A stretch of 24,184 bases of DNA from JBKQHQ01 sp052148715 (GTDB lineage Bacteria > Pseudomonadota > Alphaproteobacteria > Rhizobiales > Xanthobacteraceae): positions 1-24,184 of the forward strand of contig JBKQHQ010000159.1 of NCBI GenBank assembly GCA_052148715.1. Reading direction: 5' to 3'. The position numbers and the translations under genes were made by a program. The notes beneath the pieces were generated by a model. The model was not told where the DNA came from. It saw nothing but the letters and a program-made list of their open reading frames with translations, and ran no database searches. Within the stretch, counting starts at the first letter, position 1. Each line of letters opens with the position of its first letter. Positions 1-9,638 of the stretch are shown here, piece after piece.

Positions 1-713
1 TCGACGTTTTCGATGGAGCAGACGATGATGCAATTGTCGTTTTTGTCGCGCACCACCTCCATCTCGAATTCTTTCCAGCCGAGCACCGATTCCTCGACCA
101 GCACTTCGTTGGTCGGCGAGGCATCGATGCCACGTTCAACGATTTCGATGAACTCGGCCTTGTTGTAGGCGATGCCGCCGCCGGTGCCGCCGAGCGTGAA
201 GGAGGGGCGGATGATCGCCGGCAGCCCGACGGAGTCGAGCGCCGCCAACGCGGCGGCGAGCGACTTGACTTGGTGCGAGCGCGGTGTCTCAAGCCCCAAT
301 TTTTGCATCGCCCGGCGAAACAGCTCGCGGTCCTCGGCCTTGTCGATCGCTTCTGCGCTGGCGCCGATCATCGTAACGCCGAATTTCTCCAGCACTCCCA
401 TGCGGCGCAGTGACAAGGCGCAGTTGAGCGCGGTCTGTCCGCCCATGGTCGGCAGCAGCGCATCCGGCCGCTCGGCGGCGATGATCTTGGCGACAATCTC
501 CGGCGTGATCGGCTCGATATAGGTCGCATCGGCAAGGTCCGGATCGGTCATGATCGTTGCCGGATTCGAATTCACCAGAACGATACGATAGCCCTCTTGC
601 TTCAAGGCCTTGCACGCCTGGGTGCCGGAATAGTCGAATTCGCAAGCCTGGCCGATGACGATGGGCCCGGCACCGATGATCAGGATCGAGGAAATGTCGG
701 TGCGTCTGGGCAT
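1..713 (-). CDS. carB: Carbamoyl-phosphate synthase large subunit, N-terminal part (runs off the left edge)
   Basis: CarB uses ammonia delivered from CarA, bicarbonate and two ATP to make carbamoyl phosphate for arginine and pyrimidine synthesis in the cytoplasm. The 237 visible codons start MPRRTDISSILIIGAGPIVI and continue with GQACEFDYSGTQACKAL and VNSNPATIMTDPDLADATYIEP. These are the CarB pre-ATP-grasp signatures. The start of the first ATP-grasp domain follows, with IRPSFTLGGTGGGIAYN and VLVEESVLGWKEFEMEV. The ATG at 711-713 matches the usual CarB N terminus. The rest (normally about 1100 residues in all) lies outside the window. The gene is separated from carA by two unrelated genes and is preceded by an intrinsic terminator. 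It therefore probably needs its own promoter or is controlled by read-through. Identity is near certain. Confidence 0.97.
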   Translation of the reverse strand, partial: MPRRTDISSILIIGAGPIVIGQACEFDYSGTQACKALKQEGYRIVLVNSNPATIMTDPDLADATYIEPITPEIVAKIIAAERPDALLPTMGGQTALNCALSLRRMGVLEKFGVTMIGASAEAIDKAEDRELFRRAMQKLGLETPRSHQVKSLAAALAALDSVGLPAIIRPSFTLGGTGGGIAYNKAEFIEIVERGIDASPTNEVLVEESVLGWKEFEMEVVRDKNDNCIIVCSIENV

Positions 714-738
714 CGGCTCCAAGCAATTTCACGGGCAC

Positions 739-764
739 AAAAAAAGGGCGCGCCAAGCGCGTCC
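739..764 (-). terminator. Intrinsic terminator just upstream of carB
   Basis: Read on the minus strand, an 8-base arm (GGACGCGC), a 3-base loop (TTG) and an 8-base arm (GCGCGCCC) form a GC-rich hairpin with one A-C mismatch. Seven T residues follow directly, which is the textbook form of a Rho-independent terminator. It lies after the methyltransferase stop (869) and 25 bases before the carB ATG (713). It either ends the carA-cupin-methyltransferase transcript or acts as an attenuator in a carB leader starting between 765 and 868. The plus strand lacks the T-tract arrangement. Confidence 0.75.
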
Positions 765-868
765 TTCAGGCCCGCGCCGACCGGGCGAGGGCCGCGCGGG
801 TGGGCTTTAGACCATAATCAACGGACAGGGAAGGGGAGAGGGCGTTTCGGGCCGTCAGGCGTAACGCT

Positions 869-1561
869 TCAGATCGGGCGTCCGATTACCGTCATCCGTG
901 CCGGATTATGGCCGATATTGAGCGGCGCCCTCTCGGCGGAAAAGCCCGCCGCCGCGAGCCTGTCGATGATCTGTTGCTCGCTGTAGCGCTGCAGGCCGAG
1001 CGCGCCGCGCAAGGTCCAATACTCCGAGAGGACGGTGCGGATGAGCCCAACGACGGCCGCCCAAAAAAAGCCGTTCGCGGCCCCAAAGCCCAGCAACGCT
1101 CCGGCGTCGGTGACCGCCGACACCTTTGGCGGGATCACGTCGCCGAGCAGCAGAAGCCCGTTCGGCGTAACGATGCGTCGGAACAGGACGAGCGTCGCCT
1201 TCAATTCTTGCGGCGTCAGATACTGGGCGACCGAGTGCAGGATGATGAAATCGACCGAATGGTCGGGCAGGGCCGCCACCTCGTCGGGCGTGCGTACCTC
1301 GATGTTGGATGCCGCCGCAAAGCGCGCCGCTACAGTGGCGCGCACTTTGGGCGCGGCCTCGCACAGGATCAGCCGGCCAGCCGCATCGGCGATGCAATCG
1401 GCATGCAACGCCTCCCCGCAGCCATAGTCGAGGACGACCGCCTCGGGTTTTGGAACGTAGCGGCGCACGTCGTTCGCGATCCGCCGATAATGCACGTCGC
1501 GGTGACGCGCATTGACATAGATCGAATGCTGGGAATCCCAGAACGTAACCCAATTCGCCAT
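869..1561 (-). CDS. Class I SAM-dependent methyltransferase
   Basis: A cytoplasmic methyltransferase of about 230 residues with unknown substrate. The Rossmann-type SAM-binding motif I is VVLDYGCGEALHADC (near residues 43-57). An acidic LILCEAAPKVR (motif II) and FIILHSVAQYLTPQEL with LRRI-like and GLLLLGDVIPP segments (motifs IV-VI) follow. The C-terminal part has hydrophobic stretches (GFGAANGFFWAAVVGLIRTVL), so membrane proximity is possible. The ATG at 1559-1561 shares one base with the TGA of the upstream cupin gene (TGATG), which suggests translational coupling. A TTG three bases further upstream is the alternative start. It is the last gene before the terminator at 739-764. The fold is clear but the acceptor is not. 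Confidence 0.85.
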   Translation of the reverse strand: MANWVTFWDSQHSIYVNARHRDVHYRRIANDVRRYVPKPEAVVLDYGCGEALHADCIADAAGRLILCEAAPKVRATVAARFAAASNIEVRTPDEVAALPDHSVDFIILHSVAQYLTPQELKATLVLFRRIVTPNGLLLLGDVIPPKVSAVTDAGALLGFGAANGFFWAAVVGLIRTVLSEYWTLRGALGLQRYSEQQIIDRLAAAGFSAERAPLNIGHNPARMTVIGRPI

Positions 1562-2091
1562 CAAGGCTGCCAGTGTCGGTGCAGCGGTCCGGTGTCTCCG
1601 TAAACCGGGTCGGTCTTCGGCAGCGGCACGCGCTGGATCGATGCGACCGCCTTTTCGCGGTCGTCCTTGCTGCCGCGGCAGACGTCGAATCTACCACTCG
1701 GCGGGTAGGCGCCGATGACGCTGAGGCCCGGGCCTGCCCATAGGCATTGATGACCGGTGCCGGCGGGCAGGACCACGACATCGCCGGGACGCAGCTCGAT
1801 CTCCTCGCCGTTGTCGCCGCCGAAGCGCACCCTGGCGCGGCCGCGGGCGATGCCCATCACTTCGTGAATCATCGAGTGATAATGGACATAAGGATAGATG
1901 CCGTTGCGCCACATGTCGCCCCAGCCGTGATGGCCGAAGGCTCTCTCGATGACCACCTCAGGATCGGGCGTGCCGGACAGATCGATGGCGCCTCGGTAGA
2001 AGAGGAGCGGCCATTTTGGATGATTGGGAATCATGCCGTCGTCCACGAACAGGTGGGCGGAGGGCTCGATCAATCGGGCGGCAACGGTCAT
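1561..2091 (-). CDS. Cupin-domain protein, YjlB-like
   Basis: A 176-residue single-cupin protein. Cupin motif 1 appears as YPYVHYHSMIHEVMGIARG, with metal-binding-type His and Glu residues, and motif 2 as LRPGDVVVLPAGTGH. The N-terminal VDDGMIPNHPKWPLLFYRG and the C-terminal VIGAYPPSGRFDVCRG with DREKA resemble the YjlB family known from Bacillus and many proteobacteria (recalled, not searched). The function of that family is not established. The gene lies 102 bases after carA on the same strand and overlaps the methyltransferase by one base, so the two are probably co-translated. No good Shine-Dalgarno precedes the ATG at 2091. Family confidence is good, function unknown. Confidence 0.85.
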   Translation of the reverse strand: MTVAARLIEPSAHLFVDDGMIPNHPKWPLLFYRGAIDLSGTPDPEVVIERAFGHHGWGDMWRNGIYPYVHYHSMIHEVMGIARGRARVRFGGDNGEEIELRPGDVVVLPAGTGHQCLWAGPGLSVIGAYPPSGRFDVCRGSKDDREKAVASIQRVPLPKTDPVYGDTGPLHRHWQP

Positions 2092-2193
2092 GGTCTGAAC
2101 CGAGCAGAAGGTTCGAAAAAGCGCACGCTCATCTGCAGGACATTTTCGTGAACAAACTTTTAAGCCAACCGAGTTCGCCAGGCTAGGCGGTAT

Positions 2194-3381
2194 TCAAGCC
2201 CGGCTATGCTCCCGCATGAGCGCCGCAAAACGGTTGAAGAGATAGTGGCTATCGCGCGGACCGGGTGACGCCTCCGGGTGGTACTGCACCGAGAATACCG
2301 GTTTGCCCCGTAAGGCGATGCCGCAATTGGAGCCGTCGAAAAGGGAGACATGCGTCTCGACCGCATCGGCCGGCAGCGTCGTCCGGTCGACCGCAAAGCC
2401 GTGATTCATCGAGGTGATCTCGACCTTGCCAGTGGTGAGGTCCTTGACCGGATGATTGGCGCCGTGATGCCCCTGGTGCATCTTCATGGTCTTGGCGCCG
2501 ACCGCGAGTCCGAGCATCTGGTGGCCGAGGCAGATGCCGAAGGTCGGGATCGATTGTTCGATTAGCGCCCGGATCACCGGCACCGCGTATTCCCCGGTCG
2601 CGGCGGGATCACCGGGCCCGTTGGAGAGGAAAACCCCGTCGGGCTTGAGCGCGAGGATCTCGTCGGCTGAGGTTTGCGCCGGTACCACGGTGACCTTGCA
2701 GCCGACGCTCGCCAGCAGACGCAGGATGTTGCGCTTGATGCCGTAGTCGATCGCGACCACGTGGAATTCGGGATGCTCCTGTCGGCCGTACCCTTTTCCC
2801 CACAGCCACGGCGTCTCGTCCCAGGAGACACGCTGACCTGAGGTCACCATCGGTACGAGGTCCATGCCGACGACGCCCGGCCACTCGCGCGCTTCCTGCT
2901 TTAGTGTATCGAGGTCGAACTGGGCCGCAGGCTCATGCGCGATGACCGCATTCGGCATGCCTTTTTCGCGGATCAGGCCGGTCAGCGCGCGCGTGTCGAT
3001 GCCGCAGAGCCCGATGATGCCGCGTGCGCTCAGCCATTCGTCGAGATGGCGGGAGGACCGATAGCTTGACGGGTTGGTGATCACCGCGTGCAGGATCACG
3101 CCGCGTGCGCCCGTCGCCGCCATATTGGCCGACTCGATGTCTTCGCGATTGGTGCCGACGTTGCCGATATGGGGGAACGTGAAGGTAATGATCTGGCCCG
3201 CATAGGACGGATCGGTGAGAATTTCCTCATAGCCCGTCATGGCCGTATTAAAGCAGACCTCGCCGACCGCGTGGCCGGTCGCGCCGAGGCCGAAGCCTTC
3301 GAGCACGGTCCCGTCGGCGAGCACCAGGAGGGCGGTCGGCTTGGGCTCGGCCCAGCCGGACGCAGGTTGTCTCACAGCCAT
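2194..3381 (-). CDS. carA: Carbamoyl-phosphate synthase small (glutaminase) subunit
   Basis: CarA hydrolyses glutamine and channels ammonia to CarB. The 395-residue protein has the CarA N-terminal domain (LADGTVLEGFGLGATGHAVG, FNTAMTGYEEILTDPSYAGQ, TFPHIGNVGTN) and a C-terminal class I glutamine amidotransferase domain. The nucleophile is in FGICLGHQMLGLAVGA, and YHPEASPGPRDSHYLF supplies the His and Glu of the triad. VFLSNGPGDPAAT is the typical oxyanion-region motif. The ATG at 3381 gives the usual family length. An upstream TTG at 3408 would add nine residues with no family support. The gene is divergent from the YqeY-domain gene, with 74 bases between starts that must hold both promoters. 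The usual partner carB is displaced by two genes. Confidence 0.97.
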   Translation of the reverse strand: MAVRQPASGWAEPKPTALLVLADGTVLEGFGLGATGHAVGEVCFNTAMTGYEEILTDPSYAGQIITFTFPHIGNVGTNREDIESANMAATGARGVILHAVITNPSSYRSSRHLDEWLSARGIIGLCGIDTRALTGLIREKGMPNAVIAHEPAAQFDLDTLKQEAREWPGVVGMDLVPMVTSGQRVSWDETPWLWGKGYGRQEHPEFHVVAIDYGIKRNILRLLASVGCKVTVVPAQTSADEILALKPDGVFLSNGPGDPAATGEYAVPVIRALIEQSIPTFGICLGHQMLGLAVGAKTMKMHQGHHGANHPVKDLTTGKVEITSMNHGFAVDRTTLPADAVETHVSLFDGSNCGIALRGKPVFSVQYHPEASPGPRDSHYLFNRFAALMREHSRA

Positions 3382-3455
3382 GTAGAGCCTAGATGTGGCG
3401 GCACCCAAGCCGGCCTTTGCCGGATGGGCAATCCTCTTTGTGAAAGGCCATAGCC

Positions 3456-3911
3456 GTGCTGCGGGACGAGATCAATGCCAGCCTGAAGCAAGCGATGAAG
3501 TCGCAGGACAAGCGCCGCACCGCGACGCTGCGCTTGGTGAATGCGGCGCTCAAGGACCGCGACATCGAGGCGCGCGGGCTTGGCAAGCCTGCGCTCGGCG
3601 ACGACGAGATCCTCGGCCTGTTGCAGAAGATGATCAAGCAGCGTCAGGAATCGTTCGACATCTACGAGAAGGCCGGCCGCACCGATCTCGCCACGCAGGA
3701 GCGTGAGGAGATCGAGATCATCTCCGGCTATCTGCCGAAGCAGATGTCGGAGGACGAGACCCGCGCGGCGATTGCCGCGGTGATCGCCGAGATCTCGGCT
3801 TCCAGCATGAAGGACATGGGGCGGGTGATGGCGGCGCTGAAGGAGCGCTTTTCGGGCCGGATCGACTTCACCAAGGCTTCCGGCGTGGTGAAGGGCCTGC
3901 TGGTCGGATAA
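3456..3911 (+). CDS. GatB/YqeY domain-containing protein
   Basis: A 151-residue cytoplasmic helical protein of the YqeY family, which is related to the tail domain of the GatB subunit of the tRNA amidotransferase. Typical features are RDEINASLKQAMKSQDKRR at the N terminus, TLRLVNAALKDRDIEAR, EIEIISGYLPKQMSEDE in the middle, and MKDMGRVMAALKERFSGRID near the end. The GTG start at 3456 has a GAAAGG Shine-Dalgarno 8 bases upstream. In many alphaproteobacteria this gene precedes dnaG-rpoD, where enterobacteria have rpsU. It lies 46 bases before the exporter gene and opens the plus-strand cluster. A tRNA-related role is inferred from the family only. Confidence 0.93.
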   Translation: MLRDEINASLKQAMKSQDKRRTATLRLVNAALKDRDIEARGLGKPALGDDEILGLLQKMIKQRQESFDIYEKAGRTDLATQEREEIEIISGYLPKQMSEDETRAAIAAVIAEISASSMKDMGRVMAALKERFSGRIDFTKASGVVKGLLVG

Positions 3912-3957
3912 ACTCGACCGCGTCGGGGCCGAGATCGATCGGTCGCAAGGTCATCCA

Positions 3958-4575
3958 ATGTCCGTCGAGCTCTACCTCGCCTATGTGTTGGCGTGCATCG
4001 TCATTGTCCTCGTTCCGGGCCCGACGGTGACGCTCGTCGTAGCCAATAGCTTGACGCACGGCACCCGTGCGGGCCTTCTGAACATCGCCGGTACTCAGTT
4101 CGGCCTCGCCGTCATGATGGGCGTCGTGCTGATTGGGCTTGCGTCGATCATCGAGACCATGAGCTGGTGGTTCGATTGGTTGCGGCTCGCCGGCGCCGCT
4201 TATCTGATTTGGCTCGGCTGGAAGCTCGTGTCCTCGCCGAGCGCGCTCGGCGACCCCGGCCGTGTCCCGCTTCCGCGCGGCGGCTTCTTCCTGCAAGGAT
4301 TTCTGGTTCTCATGAGCAATCCCAAGGCGCTGCTGCTGTTCGGCGCCTTCATTCCCCAATTCGTCGATCCGCACGGCGACTACGGCTGGCAAGTCGTGCT
4401 GCTGGGCGTGACCGCCATGGCGACGGCGGGCGTTTTCGACAGCGGCTATGCGCTGATTGCCGGACGCGCGCGCCGGCTCCTGTCGGCGAAGCGCGTGCGA
4501 TTGATCTCTCGGCTCAGCGGCACCTTTCTGATCGGCGGCGGCGTTTGGTTGGCGCTCGCCCGCGCCAAGCCGTAA
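3958..4575 (+). CDS. LysE/RhtB-family amino-acid exporter
   Basis: A 205-residue inner-membrane protein with about six hydrophobic segments. The N-terminal VELYLAYVLACIVIVLVPGP ends in the family signature VPGPTVTLVVANSL. It continues with GTRAGLLNIAGTQFG, LAGAAYLIWLGWKLV and FLVLMSNPKALLLFGAFIPQF, all typical of LysE/RhtB translocators that export amino acids by proton antiport. The substrate cannot be told. The ATG at 3958 has AAGG about 8 bases upstream. It interrupts the usual yqeY-dnaG neighbourhood and is followed by 336 bases without a gene, so it may end the yqeY transcript. Family call is firm. Confidence 0.93.
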   Translation: MSVELYLAYVLACIVIVLVPGPTVTLVVANSLTHGTRAGLLNIAGTQFGLAVMMGVVLIGLASIIETMSWWFDWLRLAGAAYLIWLGWKLVSSPSALGDPGRVPLPRGGFFLQGFLVLMSNPKALLLFGAFIPQFVDPHGDYGWQVVLLGVTAMATAGVFDSGYALIAGRARRLLSAKRVRLISRLSGTFLIGGGVWLALARAKP

Positions 4576-4911
4576 TTTCTGGTCTTCCGTTCAAGAACCG
4601 CGCGGCGCATGCGCTCGATCCAAAAAACCGGCCGGAAGACTGTGCACCGCATGCAGGAAGTGATGATCTTTGTTGACCTATTTTGTCTTGGCGGCCACCG
4701 CGTCGAGCCTCCTGGATCTACCCGAATTGGCTCATTTCGACGGAACGCCGTCGTTATACATCACAGAGAGTAAATATTAATTCATCTACCTGTTGGAGAG
4801 TCCGGTGGAAGTTCCATTGAAATTGTCGCCGCGGGGCGCATAACCCGTTGCGGCGACGGTGAGCACCATCGAAGTGCCGGCGGGCCGGACTGGTTTTCCC
4901 TGCTAGAATGA
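4576..4911 (+). promoter_or_regulatory. dnaG upstream region with an inverted repeat
   Basis: These 336 bases hold no convincing gene. An AT-rich patch at 4752-4786 (TAAATATTAATTC core) is the most promoter-like part. At 4825-4857 an exact 8-base inverted repeat (GTCGCCGC/GCGGCGAC) encloses an inner GGG/CCC pair. It can fold as a stable hairpin in the dnaG leader, ending 54 bases before the ATG. No T-tract follows, so it is not a standard terminator. It could be a leader structure controlling dnaG or a 3' end processed behind the exporter gene. The promoter assignment is inference. Confidence 0.4.
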
Positions 4912-6897
4912 ATGGCCGATTCGGTACAAAGTATGCGTTTTCCGCCCGAATTCCTCGACGAGCTGCGTGCCAGGCTTCCGGTCTCGGAGGTCGTCGGCCG
5001 GCGTGTGAAGCTCAAGAAGGCCGGGCGCGAGTGGAAGGGGCTCTCACCTTTCAATAAAGAGCGGACGCCGTCCTTCACGGTCAACGACCAGAAGGGCTTT
5101 TTCCACGATTTCTCGTCCGGCAAGCATGGCGACATTTTCGGCTTCGTCATGGAAACCGAGGGGCTGTCGTTTTCCGAGGCCGTGGAGCGGCTCGCCGCCA
5201 TGGCCGGCTTGGCCGTACCGAAAGTCTCCCGCGAGACGGAGGAGGTGCAGGCGCGTCGTCGGACGCTGCACGAGATCGTCGAGCTGGCCGCCCAGTTTTT
5301 CGCGGCGACATTAGTGTCGCGCATGGGGGCGAAGGCGCGCGGCTATCTCGCGGACCGTTGCATCGACACCGGCACGCAACTCAAGTTCCGGCTGGGCTAC
5401 GCGCCGCCCGAGCGGTTCGCGCTCAAGGAGCATCTCGGTAAGCAAGGCATCTCGGTCGCCGACATGGTGGAGGCCGGGCTGCTTATCGCGGGCGAGGATA
5501 TTCCAGTCCCCTACGATCGCTTCCGCGAACGCGTGATATTTCCCATCACCGATGGGGGCGGGCGGGTGATCGCGTTCGGCGGGCGGGCGCTCGAGAAGGA
5601 CGTGCCGGCAAAATATCTTAATTCGCCGGAGACGCCGCTCTTCCACAAAGGGGCGAATCTCTACAACTTCGCGGCCGCGCGGGCGGCGGCGCATGGCGGC
5701 GGCCAGGTGATCGCCGTGGAGGGCTACGTCGACGTGATCGCCATGGTCGGCGCCGGCTTCGAGGCGACGGTTGCACCCCTCGGGACGGCGCTCACCGAGG
5801 ATCAACTCGGGCTCCTCTGGAGGATGGCGGACGAGCCCGTCCTGTGCTTTGACGGGGACGCAGCCGGCCGCCGTGCCGCCTACCGGGCGGTCGATTTGGC
5901 GCTGCCGCGGCTGTTGCTGGGCAAGAGCGTCAAGTTCGCGGCGCTGCCCGAGGGCCAGGATCCCGACGACCTGGTCCGTTCCGGCGGCCGCGGCGCCGTC
6001 GACGAGGTCTTGGCGCAGGCCTGCCCGCTCGCCGACATGCTCTGGGCGCGCGAGACCGAGGCGGGCGGCTTCGACACGCCGGAGCGGCGTGCGGCGCTCG
6101 AGGCGAGGCTTTCCGACATCATCGGCTCGATCAGCCACGAGGCGGTGCGCAAATATTACCGGCAGGATTTCGGCGGCCGGATCCAGCGCTTGTTTGCGCC
6201 GGCCTCGGCCGCTGGCCGCTATGCGCGGGGACAACCCGGCCGCGGGGCCGCCGACCGACGGGGAGGGGGCCAAGGCCGCGCTTACGGGCGGCGCGGGTCC
6301 GAGCCGCTCGCCCCGCCGCTCGTCCCCGGCCAGGCCTATTCGGTGGTCAGCGCGCAACTCGCGGCGGGACCGATCCACCGCGGGCATCGCTTAACCGTCC
6401 CCCGCCGCGAGGCGCTCATCCTTCAGCTTGTCGTCAACCACCCTGCGTTGCTGCACGACCGCCTCGAGGAGCTGTCGGAGCTGGAGTTCCGCCACAAGGA
6501 TACCGAACTCCTCAAGGGGACACTGATCGACCTCTTCGCCCACGACGGGCCGACTGACCGGCGGGCGCTGCGCGGGGCGCTGGAGGCCTTAGGCCTCGGG
6601 GAGGTGGTTGACCGGATTACCGGGACCATTACAACCGCCTCGGTCTGGGGAACGCGTCCGGAAGCCGGGTCGGAGGACGTTTTGCTGACCTGGCGGCAGC
6701 TCGTTGCCTTGCATCGGCAGTGGCATTCCTTAAGTAAGGAGCTGCGCGCTGCCGAGCAGGCTCTGGGGCAAGAAAGTACCGAAGCGAACTACTCCTGGCT
6801 GCGAGACGTCAAAACCAGGCTGTCGGCCATCGAGGGGACTGAGGCCTTGGTGGACGGTTTCGGGGCCGCTTCGGGACGCCCGGCCCGAAGTTGGTAG
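4912..6897 (+). CDS. dnaG: DNA primase DnaG
   Basis: Primase makes RNA primers at the replication fork with DnaB helicase. The 661 residues contain the N-terminal zinc-ribbon region (about 30-95), the RNA-polymerase core and the Toprim domain, with E270 in VIAVEGYVDVIAM and the D314-x-D316 pair in LCFDGDAAGRRAA. A low-complexity Gly/Arg linker (about 430-470) leads to a C-terminal helicase-binding domain starting near RREALILQLVVNHP. All four CHC2 zinc ligands of the E. coli enzyme are replaced (S45, N48, D66, S69). I believe this is common in Rhizobiales, so the fold probably persists without zinc. The start is uncertain: ATG 4912 is used here, but ATG 4933 (MRFPPEFLDEL) fits the usual family start and neither has a strong ribosome site. 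rpoD follows after 246 bases. Confidence 0.96.
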   Translation: MADSVQSMRFPPEFLDELRARLPVSEVVGRRVKLKKAGREWKGLSPFNKERTPSFTVNDQKGFFHDFSSGKHGDIFGFVMETEGLSFSEAVERLAAMAGLAVPKVSRETEEVQARRRTLHEIVELAAQFFAATLVSRMGAKARGYLADRCIDTGTQLKFRLGYAPPERFALKEHLGKQGISVADMVEAGLLIAGEDIPVPYDRFRERVIFPITDGGGRVIAFGGRALEKDVPAKYLNSPETPLFHKGANLYNFAAARAAAHGGGQVIAVEGYVDVIAMVGAGFEATVAPLGTALTEDQLGLLWRMADEPVLCFDGDAAGRRAAYRAVDLALPRLLLGKSVKFAALPEGQDPDDLVRSGGRGAVDEVLAQACPLADMLWARETEAGGFDTPERRAALEARLSDIIGSISHEAVRKYYRQDFGGRIQRLFAPASAAGRYARGQPGRGAADRRGGGQGRAYGRRGSEPLAPPLVPGQAYSVVSAQLAAGPIHRGHRLTVPRREALILQLVVNHPALLHDRLEELSELEFRHKDTELLKGTLIDLFAHDGPTDRRALRGALEALGLGEVVDRITGTITTASVWGTRPEAGSEDVLLTWRQLVALHRQWHSLSKELRAAEQALGQESTEANYSWLRDVKTRLSAIEGTEALVDGFGAASGRPARSW

Positions 6898-7086
6898 ATG
6901 GTTGAGCATGTTCGCAGGTCGCGGGCGCGGGGCCAAGAAGGCGCCAAGAGTTTGAATAGATTTGAAGATATTAAAGGCAGTGTTTAGGGAGCTACGGCGA
7001 CGCGTGAGGGGCGGCGGTTCGGGTGGCACCGGGCGCGGTGCTGCCCTTTTTGGCCGTTAGCTAGACTGTAGGGCCGCAGCTTGCTG

Positions 7087-7109
7087 GGAGCCGGTTGAAA
7101 ACCGGCTCC
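7087..7109 (+). promoter_or_regulatory. Perfect hairpin in the rpoD leader
   Basis: Ten bases (GGAGCCGGTT), a GAA loop and the exact complement (AACCGGCTCC) form an uninterrupted stem-loop ending 34 bases before the rpoD ATG. The region 6898-7143 otherwise holds no gene. There is no U-run behind the stem, so termination is unlikely. It may stabilise the rpoD transcript, mark a processing site between dnaG and rpoD, or be a protein-binding leader element. A strong Shine-Dalgarno (AGGAGA, 7133-7138) lies between the hairpin and the start codon. Confidence 0.45.
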
Positions 7110-7143
7110 GCGCAGTTCCGATCGGGACGTCCAGGAGAGACGA

Positions 7144-9357
<2,214 letters not shown>

Positions 9358-9364
9358 GCAGACA

Positions 9365-9401
9365 CGCGATGCCGACCATTGCTTGGTTCTATGGCATCGC
9401 G
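9365..9401 (+). repeat. Inverted repeat enclosing the aborted DUF4160 start
   Basis: CGCGATGCC (9365-9373) and GGCATCGCG (9393-9401) are exact 9-base complements separated by 19 bases, 8 bases after the rpoD stop. The left arm contains the ancestral-looking DUF4160 ATG (9369). If transcribed it would fold over that start codon. No T-tract follows the right arm, so it is a weak terminator at best. Part of the symmetry comes from the codons for the conserved MP and GI residues and may be accidental. Confidence 0.5.
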
Positions 9402-9407
9402 ATTTAG

Positions 9408-9638
9408 ATGTTTTACGACGATCATAACCCCCCGCACCTGCATGCACGATACGGCCGCGCGAGGGCTTTGGTGCGGCTTTCTGACGGGGAGATCATCTCC
9501 GGAGAGCTGCCCCCGACGGCAAAGCGGATGGTTCGCGAATGGACTGTGGCGCGGCGTGAGGAATTGGTGGAAAATTGGCGGCGTGCGCGCGCGCACGAGC
9601 CCTTAGAGCGGATCGCCGGTCCCGATGCAGACGAATGA
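9408..9638 (+). CDS. DUF4160 family protein with an in-frame stop near its N terminus
   Basis: The 76-residue frame MFYDDHNPPHLHARYG...LVRLSDGEIISGELP matches the conserved body of the DUF4160 family. These proteins normally start about 13 residues earlier with MPTI(A/S)xFYGIxI. Exactly that sequence (MPTIAWFYGIAI) is present at 9369-9404 in the same frame, but a TAG at 9405-9407 separates it from the ATG at 9408. The gene is therefore either a recent nonsense mutant or restarts at 9408, where no Shine-Dalgarno is visible. It overlaps the DUF2442 gene by 14 bases. DUF4160 and DUF2442 genes often occur as neighbours and have been suggested to be toxin-antitoxin-like; this is recalled, and their activity is unproven to my knowledge. 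Confidence 0.7.
   Translation: MFYDDHNPPHLHARYGRARALVRLSDGEIISGELPPTAKRMVREWTVARREELVENWRRARAHEPLERIAGPDADE

Noticed and set aside
906..1781. Long minus frame across the methyltransferase and cupin genes
   Set aside because: It is a shadow in high-GC coding DNA with Arg/Ala/Pro-rich composition, overlapping two clear gene families.
5311..6387. 358-codon antisense frame inside dnaG
   Set aside because: Long antisense frames are normal in GC-rich genes. It has no family and no ribosome site that I can see.
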